Positions 16,327-24,468 of a stretch of 55,799 nt of DNA are shown piece by piece (position 1 is the stretch's first letter; each line of letters opens with the position of its first letter). Below the pieces are notes generated by a model. That model made no database searches. It had not been told where the DNA came from and was given only the letters and a program-made list of their open reading frames with translations. The stretch spans positions 24,531 to 80,329 of the forward strand of contig ONDJ01000012.1 of NCBI GenBank assembly GCA_900316575.1, written 5' to 3'. A program made the translations under genes and the position numbers. Source of the DNA: an uncultured Prevotellaceae bacterium. Lineage in GTDB: Bacteria; Bacteroidota; Bacteroidia; Bacteroidales; Bacteroidaceae.

Positions 16327-18570
16327 ATGGCAGCAATTCAAAAAATCAGGAGCTACGGCCCATGGCTCATTGCCGTAATTGGCCTCGCTCTTTTTGCCTT
16401 TGTCGCTGGCGACCTTTTCAAATGGTTTGAACAGCAAGCTGGTGTCAGCCGTATGCAAGTTGGCTCTGTGTATGGCGACGACCTTTCCTATCAGGAATTT
16501 TCTGAGGAAGAACAGACGTTCACCAACATTGTGCAGATGCAACGCCGCATCAGTGGCCAAGAAGACGCGCTCACCGATGCCGACCACGAGGGCATACGCT
16601 CTTATCTTTGGCAGCAATATGTTCAGAACAGCATCATACAGCACGAAACCAAGAAGCTTGGTCTCTATGTTTCTGACGAAGAAGTGCAAAACGCACTCCG
16701 CGATGGCAATGCGGGTTCACTTCGCATGATAGCTATGTTCCTCACAGGAAATGCCCAAGCTCCTTTCAATTTGCAGCAGCTCCAAGACTTCCTGAAGAAC
16801 AAGGACAAGTACCTTCAACAAGCTGCACAACAAGGTGGTAGCGAGCAGGTGGAACTTATTCAGACCATTGACAACGTATGGGCTTACACTGAAAAGCAAC
16901 TGCGTCAAGAACTTCTTGCACAGAAATTCTACAGCTTCATCGGCCTGAGCTTCGCCAGCAACCCCACGTTGGCCAAATTTGAGTTTGAAAACAACGTAAA
17001 CCTCACCGATGCGCTCGTTGCAGCCATTCCTTACAGCACAATTGCAGACAAGGACATCAAAATTACAGATGCCGACCTGCAAAAGGCTTATGAGCAGTAC
17101 AAAGAGCGTTTCTATATTCCTCAAGACACACGCGACCTCAAGCTCATTGACGTAACCGTTACCGCAAGTGCTGCCGACCGTCAAGCACTTGACAAAGACA
17201 TGCAGGCTGCTTATCAGCAACTGAGCGGAGGCACAGATCCTGCTTATGTCGTAAATCGCAGCAGAGGTTTATTGCAATACTCCAACATCCCCATGCGTCG
17301 CGAAGTATTCCAAAACGCCGCAGCTGATGTAGCATCACGTTTGGACAGTGTTGCAGTAGGTAGCACCATAGCTCCATACGCTGATGCACAGAGCAACACA
17401 ATGACGACTTTCCGCCTTGTAGCTAAACAGCAGCTGCCCGACAGCATTCGCTATCGCATGATTGCTGCCGTTGGTTCTTCGGAAGAAGAAAGTGCAAAAC
17501 GCGCCGACAGTATCTTCAATGCCCTGCAAGCCGCTGGTGCTAACGACAGTATCTTCAAAGCGCTGGCTACAAAGTATGGGCAAAACGGCGATAGCATCTG
17601 GCTCACTTCTAACCAATTTGAAGCACTCGGACTTTCTGAAGACAACATCAAGCTCTTTACCACTCTCTATGAGTTAGGCGTAGGCGAGCGCAAGATTGTT
17701 GAGGTTAACAACATGAGCATGATTGTTGAGGTGCTTGACAAACGCGCCATGGTGGATAAATACAACGTAGCAATTGTGCGCCGTTCTATTGATTTCAGCA
17801 AAGAAACCTATTCTAACGACCGCAACAAGCTCAACAAGTTCTTGGCTCAGAACCAAACCATTGAAGCCATTGAGAAAAATGCCGGTAAGAATGGTTACGT
17901 CGTTACTCCGATCAACAGCATCACGGGTTCTGACCTGCTCAGTGCCTTGCGTCAACGCATTGGCGGCAGTGCTGTGAAAGATCTTGTAGCATGGGCTTAC
18001 GACGAAGCTGAAGTGGGACAGATCTCCCAGCTTTACGAAGTAGGTTCTCACAACGACCATCTTGTTGTCGCTATGCTGACCGCTACTAACAAGAAAGGCT
18101 ACCTGCCTTGGGACAACCCTGCTGTTAAAGAGTTCTTAACAGCCGTTGTTCGCCAACAGAAGAAATCTGAACAGCTCATGGCCAAATACAAAAACGTGAA
18201 GACGCTTGAGGCAGCCCAGGCCATTGCAGGCGTTGTTACCGACAGTGTCAATGGCAATGCGTTTGGTCAACCTGTTATGTTGCAAGGTGTAGGCACACAA
18301 GAGTTGATGCTCAGTGCAGTTTTGGCCAAAGCCACAAAAGGACAGTTTGTAGGTCCCGTTGCTGGTGTAGGTGCTGTTTACTTCGCACAAGTTTTGAACA
18401 AGCACAAGGCCGATCAGCAATACGATGAAAAGCAAATGCTCCAACAACTCTCTCAGCAGGACATGCAGTCCATCATCATGTCAAATCCATTCAGCGGACA
18501 AACCACCCACCTGTTGCTGAGTGCGCTTGAAGAACGTGCCAAGGTTGTTGACAACCGCTATAAGTTCTGA
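16327..18570 (+). CDS. Membrane-anchored peptidylprolyl isomerase (SurA/PpiD-like)
   Basis: This 747-residue protein is a periplasmic folding factor. It has a short cytoplasmic start (MAAIQKIRSYG), a single span (PWLIAVIGLALFAFVAGDLF, about 12-31) and a SurA-N-type chaperone region (VYGDDLSYQEFSEEEQ through the conserved LGLYVSDEEVQNAL). Parvulin-like segments follow in the middle, for example DSIRYRMIAAV and the FKALATKYGQNGD stretch near 410-420. PpiD-like proteins help outer-membrane and secreted proteins fold after Sec export. The anchor and length fit the Bacteroidetes PpiD-type group. Isomerase activity is inferred from the family, as catalytic residues are poorly conserved. It is followed by a strong terminator and is probably transcribed alone. 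Confidence 0.85.
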   Translation: MAAIQKIRSYGPWLIAVIGLALFAFVAGDLFKWFEQQAGVSRMQVGSVYGDDLSYQEFSEEEQTFTNIVQMQRRISGQEDALTDADHEGIRSYLWQQYVQNSIIQHETKKLGLYVSDEEVQNALRDGNAGSLRMIAMFLTGNAQAPFNLQQLQDFLKNKDKYLQQAAQQGGSEQVELIQTIDNVWAYTEKQLRQELLAQKFYSFIGLSFASNPTLAKFEFENNVNLTDALVAAIPYSTIADKDIKITDADLQKAYEQYKERFYIPQDTRDLKLIDVTVTASAADRQALDKDMQAAYQQLSGGTDPAYVVNRSRGLLQYSNIPMRREVFQNAAADVASRLDSVAVGSTIAPYADAQSNTMTTFRLVAKQQLPDSIRYRMIAAVGSSEEESAKRADSIFNALQAAGANDSIFKALATKYGQNGDSIWLTSNQFEALGLSEDNIKLFTTLYELGVGERKIVEVNNMSMIVEVLDKRAMVDKYNVAIVRRSIDFSKETYSNDRNKLNKFLAQNQTIEAIEKNAGKNGYVVTPINSITGSDLLSALRQRIGGSAVKDLVAWAYDEAEVGQISQLYEVGSHNDHLVVAMLTATNKKGYLPWDNPAVKEFLTAVVRQQKKSEQLMAKYKNVKTLEAAQAIAGVVTDSVNGNAFGQPVMLQGVGTQELMLSAVLAKATKGQFVGPVAGVGAVYFAQVLNKHKADQQYDEKQMLQQLSQQDMQSIIMSNPFSGQTTHLLLSALEERAKVVDNRYKF

Positions 18571-18686
18571 TAATCTTTGAAAGTTTAGAGGCTAAAGTTC
18601 AGAGTTTAAAGCCACCATCACATCCACTGCCACCACTTTAAACTTTAACCCCTAACTTTAAATTCTCTTTGTTTATACGATAACCC

Positions 18687-18728
18687 AAAACCGTTAGCCG
18701 ATGAACATTTGCGGCTAACGGTTTTTTG
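18687..18728 (+). terminator. Strong intrinsic terminator between the isomerase gene and mfd
   Basis: AAAACCGTTAGCCG pairs with CGGCTAACGGTTTT around a 10-base loop. A and T runs flank both sides, so it can work in both directions. It separates mfd from the gene upstream. Confidence 0.9.
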
Positions 18729-18758
18729 GTTTTTAATCGTTTTCTATTCGTTAACAGC

Positions 18759-21700
18759 ATGTCTCTGTCCAAACGCCTTTCTCTCTTTTCTAAGTCAACA
18801 CCATTAGCAGCTTGCTGCAAGCTCATCAAAAAAGGTGAACCCATCATCAAGGCCTATGGGCTTTGTGGCTCAGCACCAGCAGTATATATAGCTGCGGCGG
18901 CCAACGCTGGAAAGTTGCCTGTGCGACTTTATCTCTTTCTGACTGAGAACGAAGAACAAGCAGGTTATCTATTCCAAGATTTGCGTGCGCTGCTCCAGAA
19001 AGAAGAGTCGCTTTGCCTGCTTCCTTCTGCCTATCGGCGGGCCGCAAAGTTCGGACAGCGCGACACGGCTGCAGAAATTCTTCGCACTGAAACACTCGAA
19101 CGTTTATCATCATTCACTTCTACGCTATCTGAAAGGGATGTAACACCAACGGCACAAGAACCTTTTTTCCTAATCACCCATGCCGCTGCACTCGCCGAAC
19201 GTGTTCCTACCAATGCCTCGCTTTCTGAAAAGACCATCTCTCTTCACATCGGCGAAAACGTTGACCTCAGTGAATTATCCAATAAGCTCTATGAGTTGGG
19301 CTTCCGCAGGTGCGACTATGTATATGAGCCTGGCGATTTTGCAGTGCGCGGCTCTTTGCTGGACATCTATTCTTTTGCAGATGAGTTGCCTTTTCGCATT
19401 GACTTTTTCGGCGATGAAATTGACAGCATCCGCACGTTCCACATCGACACCCAGCTGAGTCACGAGCATCACCAAGAAGCCCGCCTCATTGCTCAGCCCG
19501 AAGAAGCTGGAAAAGGCGTAGCATTGACCGCTCTGCTTCCTCACGAGACTGTTGTCGTTTGCCGCCACATTGATCTCTGCATGGAAACTTTGGGAAAAGT
19601 CTATGAAGAAGGCTTTTCGCGCCAAGCACAAGTGGCAGATGAAGCAACCGAAGGTCCTCTTTCGCGCGAAGCACTTCTCTGCTCACGTTCGCAAGTAGAA
19701 CCTACCCTTTTGCAATTCCAGCGTGTAGAGGTCAGCAGCTCTTCAAGGCCAGAAGAAACAAAATCTTCAAAACAACGCGCCATTGTATCGTTCCACACAA
19801 ACCCGCAACCCGTATATCACAAAGACTTTGAACTGGTGCGCAGTAGCTTCACTCATTTCTCGGAACAAGGCTATCAGATTATGCTCTTAGCCGACAGTCA
19901 AAAACAGCACGAACGTCTAAAAAGCATTCTCGAAGCTACTGATAGCGAGAACATTGCTACCCTATCCGCTCAACATCTTGAGACTGCCGCCGTTCCCGCT
20001 CCAACATTCATTCCACTCTCCCCCACGCTCCATGAAGGCTTCAGCGACAGCGAGGCGCTTTGCTGCCTATTCACCGACCACCAAATCTTCGACCGCTATC
20101 ACAAATATGCCCTTCGAAGCGATGTTGCCCATCAAGGCAAGATGGCTTTAACCTTAAAAGAGCTCAAAGCCTTCAATATAGGCGACTTTGTGGTGCATAT
20201 CGACCATGGCATAGGAAAGTTCGGGGGCCTCGTGCGTCTGCCCAACAACGATGGCACCATGCACGAAGCCATCAAAATCACGTTCTATGGGGGCGACGCC
20301 GTTTATGTTTCCATTCACGCTTTGCATAAAGTGAGCAAGTATCGCGGTCAAGACGGCACACCTCCCACACTATCCCACCTCGGCACTGGTGCCTGGCAAC
20401 GACTGAAGGACAAAACCAAGAAAAAACTAAAAGATATTGCCCGCGACCTCATTCGCCTCTATTCCGAACGGCGCGATGCCCAGGGCTTTGCCTTCAGTGC
20501 CGACAACTACATGCAACATGAGCTGGAAGCCTCGTTCACCTACGAAGACACACCCGACCAACTGCGTGTCACTCAAGAGGTGAAGCACGATATGGAAAGC
20601 CGGCGTCCCATGGACCGCCTTGTATGTGGCGATGTGGGCTTCGGAAAAACAGAAATTGCCGTGCGCGCGGCTTTCAAAGCTGCTTGCGATGGCAAACAAA
20701 CTGCCGTGCTTGTCCCCACCACAGTTCTGGCTCTGCAACATTATCGCACGTTTGCTTCACGCCTTAGCAACATGCCTGTGCGTGTAGATTATCTCACACG
20801 AGCTCGCACCCCAAAGCAAACACGCGAACTCCTGCAAGACCTTGAGCAAGGCAAAATTGACATCATCATCGGAACCCATCGCCTCATAGGGAAAAGCGTA
20901 AAGTTTCACGACCTGGGACTGCTGGTTATTGACGAAGAACAAAAGTTTGGCGTGGCTGTGAAGGAAAAGCTCCGCACATTGAAGGTGAACATTGACACGC
21001 TCACCATGTCGGCAACACCCATTCCGCGCACACTCCAATTCTCGCTCATGGGAGCTCGCGACTTTTCTACACTGCAAACTCCCCCACCCAACCGCCGACC
21101 TATCCAAACCGAAATCCATACGTTCAACCACGAAATCATTGCCGAGGCCATTGGTTTTGAGCTCAGCCGAGGTGGGCAAGCCTTTATCGTCACAAATCGC
21201 ATCGGGGCATTGCCCAACCTGCAACGATTGGTTGAACAATACGTCAAGGGTGTCCGTGTAGCCATTGGCCACGGACGCATGAAGCCTGAAGACCTTGAAC
21301 GCACCGTCGTAGGATTTATTGAAGGGGAATACGACGTGCTTATATCCACCACCATCGTAGAAAATGGTATAGACATTCCCAATGCTAATACAATCATTAT
21401 TGACGCTGCCCACACCTTTGGTCTAAGTGACTTGCACCAAATGCGCGGACGTGTGGGACGTAGCAACCGAAAGGCATTTTGCTATTTGCTCGCCCCACCG
21501 CTGGGACTACTTCCCGATGATGCTCGCCGTCGGTTGGAAGCCATTGAAACCTTTAGCGACTTGGGTAGCGGTATTAGCATAGCCATGCAAGATCTTGAAA
21601 TACGCGGAGCTGGCAACATGCTTGGGGCTGAACAGAGCGGTTTTATGGCCGAATTAGGCTACGAAACCTATCAAAAGGTACTTTCACAAGCTGTAAGCGA

Positions 21701-22235
21701 ACTGCGCAACGAGGAATTTGCCGAAACTTTTGCCAAAGAAGTGCGCGAAGGAGGTCGCCGCTCCGATACGCTGTTTGTAGAAGAAACCACTGTGGACAGT
21801 GACGCTCAAGCTTTCTTCCCCGAAACCTATGTGCCTGGGGCAAGCGAACGCATGTTGCTCTATCGCGAATTGGCAGCAATAGAAAGCGATGAAACCCAGC
21901 AAGCTTATGTAAATCGGCTCACAGACCGCTTTGGGAAACTGCCACCAGAGGCTGAAGAGCTTTTGGCCTGTGCCACACTGCGCCGTAAGGGACGCAGCAT
22001 AGGAGCGGAACGCATCTTGCTGAAAAACGACAAGATGACCGTTTACTTTGTCAGCGATACAAACAGCATCTTCTACCGCTCGCAAGCCTTCGATCGTATC
22101 ATAGAATTTGCCATGAAAAATCCCTCACAGGTGCGCCTCGATGAACATCGTGGCCTACGCCGCATGACTATTTCAGCCATCCCCTCTGCCAACAAAGCAC
22201 TCAAAACGATTGAAGCCTTGACATATAATTCCTAA
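18759..22235 (+). CDS. mfd: Transcription-repair coupling factor
   Basis: Mfd pushes stalled RNA polymerase off damaged DNA and recruits UvrA. The ATG at 18759 gives 1158 residues, the usual size; the frame extends to 18726, but those codons overlap the terminator tail. Order of parts: UvrB-like N-terminal region (GSLLDIYSF near 200), RNA polymerase-interacting domain (FNIGDFVVHIDHGIGKF, about 470), RecG-like helicase with Walker A GDVGFGKTE (about 624), DEEQKFG (about 725), TMSATPIPRTL, QMRGRVGRSNR, then the C-terminal TRCF domain. All motifs are intact. No separate promoter of the usual pattern is obvious after the preceding terminator. Confidence 0.97.
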   Translation: MSLSKRLSLFSKSTPLAACCKLIKKGEPIIKAYGLCGSAPAVYIAAAANAGKLPVRLYLFLTENEEQAGYLFQDLRALLQKEESLCLLPSAYRRAAKFGQRDTAAEILRTETLERLSSFTSTLSERDVTPTAQEPFFLITHAAALAERVPTNASLSEKTISLHIGENVDLSELSNKLYELGFRRCDYVYEPGDFAVRGSLLDIYSFADELPFRIDFFGDEIDSIRTFHIDTQLSHEHHQEARLIAQPEEAGKGVALTALLPHETVVVCRHIDLCMETLGKVYEEGFSRQAQVADEATEGPLSREALLCSRSQVEPTLLQFQRVEVSSSSRPEETKSSKQRAIVSFHTNPQPVYHKDFELVRSSFTHFSEQGYQIMLLADSQKQHERLKSILEATDSENIATLSAQHLETAAVPAPTFIPLSPTLHEGFSDSEALCCLFTDHQIFDRYHKYALRSDVAHQGKMALTLKELKAFNIGDFVVHIDHGIGKFGGLVRLPNNDGTMHEAIKITFYGGDAVYVSIHALHKVSKYRGQDGTPPTLSHLGTGAWQRLKDKTKKKLKDIARDLIRLYSERRDAQGFAFSADNYMQHELEASFTYEDTPDQLRVTQEVKHDMESRRPMDRLVCGDVGFGKTEIAVRAAFKAACDGKQTAVLVPTTVLALQHYRTFASRLSNMPVRVDYLTRARTPKQTRELLQDLEQGKIDIIIGTHRLIGKSVKFHDLGLLVIDEEQKFGVAVKEKLRTLKVNIDTLTMSATPIPRTLQFSLMGARDFSTLQTPPPNRRPIQTEIHTFNHEIIAEAIGFELSRGGQAFIVTNRIGALPNLQRLVEQYVKGVRVAIGHGRMKPEDLERTVVGFIEGEYDVLISTTIVENGIDIPNANTIIIDAAHTFGLSDLHQMRGRVGRSNRKAFCYLLAPPLGLLPDDARRRLEAIETFSDLGSGISIAMQDLEIRGAGNMLGAEQSGFMAELGYETYQKVLSQAVSELRNEEFAETFAKEVREGGRRSDTLFVEETTVDSDAQAFFPETYVPGASERMLLYRELAAIESDETQQAYVNRLTDRFGKLPPEAEELLACATLRRKGRSIGAERILLKNDKMTVYFVSDTNSIFYRSQAFDRIIEFAMKNPSQVRLDEHRGLRRMTISAIPSANKALKTIEALTYNS

Positions 22236-22658
22236 TACGCCTATAACCTGGGGTCAACCTATAGTGTGAATAAGGCCAAAAGTAGTCAACCTAATTCGTG
22301 AAGCTACAATGCTTATAAAAACTACAAGCATACTCAGACTTTTCTATGTGCCAGATAGTTTTTTTTCAAGCACAGAAAATCGATCGTCTGTGTTTGAAAA
22401 TCGATTTTCAAGCACAGACAATCGATTTTCAGCAAAAGGCGTTTATGCTGACAACGCATTTTCAGCAATCTGAAGCCTCCTGAAAAAATTATCGGTGCCC
22501 ACCATTAATACAGCATGAGCACGTCCCTAAAAGGAAGAAATCACTATTGAAGCTGTATCGTCGCGCCCGCCACAGCAATAAAACAAACGCGGATGCCTAC
22601 CCTACCAGAAAAAGAGAGGCTGCGGCGCAGCAACGCAAACAAAAACATGCTGTTTTTC
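22236..22658. other. Long intergenic stretch with palindromes
   Basis: No gene is supported in the 511-base gap between mfd and the transporter gene (22236-22746). It contains the ATCGAT palindrome cluster listed separately and, at the right end, a promoter. Open frames in the region are shadows of the transporter or have no coding features. Confidence 0.55.
22376..22429. repeat. 54-bp imperfect palindrome with three ATCGAT sites
   Basis: The inner part 22386-22419 is a 34-bp palindrome around ATCGAT with one mismatch per arm (GTCTGTG...TTGAAAAT and its complement). The outer ten bases on each side, AAAATCGATC and AATCGATTTT, are also complementary with one mismatch. A partial copy of TTTTCAAGCACAGA precedes it from 22366. 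It lies downstream of mfd and upstream of the transporter promoter. No T run follows on either strand, so it is not a simple terminator. Confidence 0.75.
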
Positions 22659-22690
22659 TTTGCGCCAAAGCTCGCCTTGCACTACTTTTG
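22659..22690 (+). promoter_or_regulatory. Promoter of the DASS transporter gene
   Basis: TTTG at 22659-22662 and TACTTTTG at 22683-22690 are 20 bases apart. The start codon lies 56 bases downstream. Confidence 0.7.
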
Positions 22691-22746
22691 CAGCCCGTAA
22701 ACAAACGCTGATCTGTAGGCGTACACCGTATATAATATTATAGTAT

Positions 22747-24252
22747 ATGTTCAAAATCTTTACTGGGTTCCATCTTCTTGATGCATACCACAGGGAGCGG
22801 CGTGCACGGCGTGCCCACCCCAACAAAATCCTTAAGAAAACTGCCTTGGCTGCAGTCATCGCGTTGATCACCTTGTGGCTGTGGAACGCACCAGCCTCCA
22901 TGTTTGGCATCGAGGGGCTGACCATCGTGCAGCAGCGCATCATCGCAATCTTTGCCTTTGCTACGTTAATGTGGCTCTTCGAAGTGGTTCCGGCTTGGGC
23001 CACGTCGGTGGGCATCATGGGACTGTTGTTACTCTTTTGCAGCGACAGTGCCCTACTGCCTTTCCAAGCCGAGGGCGTGGGCGAACTACTGAAGTATAAA
23101 GACATCATGGCCTCCTTTGCCGACCCTGTCATTATGCTCTTCATCGGCGGCTTCGTGTTGGCCATCGCTGCAACGAAAACGGGATTGGATGCTCAGCTGG
23201 CACGCATCCTGCTGAAGCCTTTTGGCAGTAAGTCCGACAACGTGCTCCTCGGTTTCATACTCATCACAGGTATTTTCTCTATGTTTGTCAGCAACACGGC
23301 CACAGCTGCCATGATGCTCACATTCCTCACCCCTGTGTTTAAGCAACTACCACCCGAAGGCAAGGGACGCATAGCCCTGACGCTGTCCATTCCCTTGGCT
23401 GCCAACCTCGGTGGTATGGGCACACCCATCGGAACGCCCCCCAACGCCATTGCCCTGAAATACCTCAACGACCCTTCGGGCTTAAACATGAACCTGGGCT
23501 TCGGCGAGTGGATGTCGTTTATGCTTCCTTTCGTCATCGTAATGCTCTTGGTGTCGTGGCTTGTGCTCAAAATCATTTTCCCTTTCACTCAAAAGACTAT
23601 TTCCATCAAGATTGAAGGCAAAATGAAAAAGGGCTTTAAGACCAACGTGGTTATTGTCACCTTTATCATTACAGTGTTGCTCTGGATGTTCGACAAACTC
23701 ACTGGCATCAACTCCTATACCGTGGCGCTCATACCTTTTGTCGTCTTCGCCTTGACGGGTGTGATCAACAAAGACGACCTCGACGAAATCAACTGGAGCG
23801 TCATTTGGATGGTGGCCGGAGGCTTTGCGCTGGGCTTGGCACTAAACAAGTCTGGACTGGCCGACAACGCTGTTGAGAGCATTCCCTTCGGATCGTTCTC
23901 GCCGCTTATCATCCTGGTACTGAGCGGATTGGTGTGCTATGCCCTGTCCAATTTTATCAGCAATTCGGCCACGGCTGCCCTGCTGATGCCTATCCTTGCA
24001 ACGGTTTGCACAGGCATGGGCGACAAGCTCTTGCCCATTGGCGGAACACCAACGGTGCTCATCGGTGTAGCCATCGCTGCCAGCTCTGCCATGGTGTTGC
24101 CTATCAGCACACCACCCAACGCCCTGGCCTACTCCACCAACCTGGTGCAACAAAAAGATATGGCAAAGATCGGTTTGCTTGTTGGACTCATAAGCCTCGT
24201 GCTGGGCTACGGCATGTTGTTCCTCCTCGGCGAACTGCACATGATAAGCTGA
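22747..24252 (+). CDS. DASS/SLC13 family sodium-dicarboxylate symporter
   Basis: This inner-membrane transporter of 501 residues probably takes up succinate, fumarate, malate or a related anion with sodium. It shows about a dozen hydrophobic segments and the two family repeats, each with a Ser-Asn-(Thr/Ser) motif: FVSNTATAAMMLTFLTP near 180 and ISNSATAALLMPIL near 405. Each is followed later by a Pro-Pro-Asn loop, GTPIGTPPNAIAL and ISTPPNALAYS. These loops bind sodium and the substrate carboxylates in known structures of the family. The ATG at 22747 starts a basic cytoplasmic stretch before the first span. It is a single-gene unit with its own promoter and terminator. The exact substrate cannot be told. 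Confidence 0.9.
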   Translation: MFKIFTGFHLLDAYHRERRARRAHPNKILKKTALAAVIALITLWLWNAPASMFGIEGLTIVQQRIIAIFAFATLMWLFEVVPAWATSVGIMGLLLLFCSDSALLPFQAEGVGELLKYKDIMASFADPVIMLFIGGFVLAIAATKTGLDAQLARILLKPFGSKSDNVLLGFILITGIFSMFVSNTATAAMMLTFLTPVFKQLPPEGKGRIALTLSIPLAANLGGMGTPIGTPPNAIALKYLNDPSGLNMNLGFGEWMSFMLPFVIVMLLVSWLVLKIIFPFTQKTISIKIEGKMKKGFKTNVVIVTFIITVLLWMFDKLTGINSYTVALIPFVVFALTGVINKDDLDEINWSVIWMVAGGFALGLALNKSGLADNAVESIPFGSFSPLIILVLSGLVCYALSNFISNSATAALLMPILATVCTGMGDKLLPIGGTPTVLIGVAIAASSAMVLPISTPPNALAYSTNLVQQKDMAKIGLLVGLISLVLGYGMLFLLGELHMIS

Positions 24253-24274
24253 CTTTAGCTGGTTCACCCCTAAA

Positions 24275-24325
24275 AAACGCAAGGAGATATTGAGAGTTTT
24301 TCTTCATATTTCCTTGCGTTTTTGT
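24275..24325 (+). terminator. Intrinsic terminator of the DASS transporter gene
   Basis: ACGCAAGGAGATAT pairs with ATATTTCCTTGCGT (one mismatch) around a 15-base loop and is followed by TTTTTG. The tail runs into the nrdD promoter region. Confidence 0.85.
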
Positions 24326-24356
24326 TTGCGTTTAAGGCCACTTTGATTTACCTTTG
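24325..24356 (+). promoter_or_regulatory. Promoter of nrdD
   Basis: TTTG at 24325-24328 and TACCTTTG at 24349-24356 are 20 bases apart. Transcription would start near 24362, leaving a leader of about 105 bases that includes the 14-mer at 24390-24403. Confidence 0.7.
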
Positions 24357-24389
24357 CAGGGCTTTAGTGCACATTTTTTACAGAAACCT

Positions 24390-24403
24390 TTATTGATGGG
24401 CTT
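24390..24403 (+). promoter_or_regulatory. 14-mer in the nrdD leader, shared with the nrdG spacer
   Basis: TTATTGATGGGCTT occurs here and again at 26597-26610, upstream of nrdG. It contains an FNR-like half site TTGAT, but the second half is missing. A regulatory role is possible, and a dispersed repeat is the alternative. Confidence 0.35.
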
Positions 24404-24468
24404 CTGACGCAGAAAAAGGAAAATCTCAACTTTTTATCAATAAAAAATTAACCTCTTAACGTCTCCCA

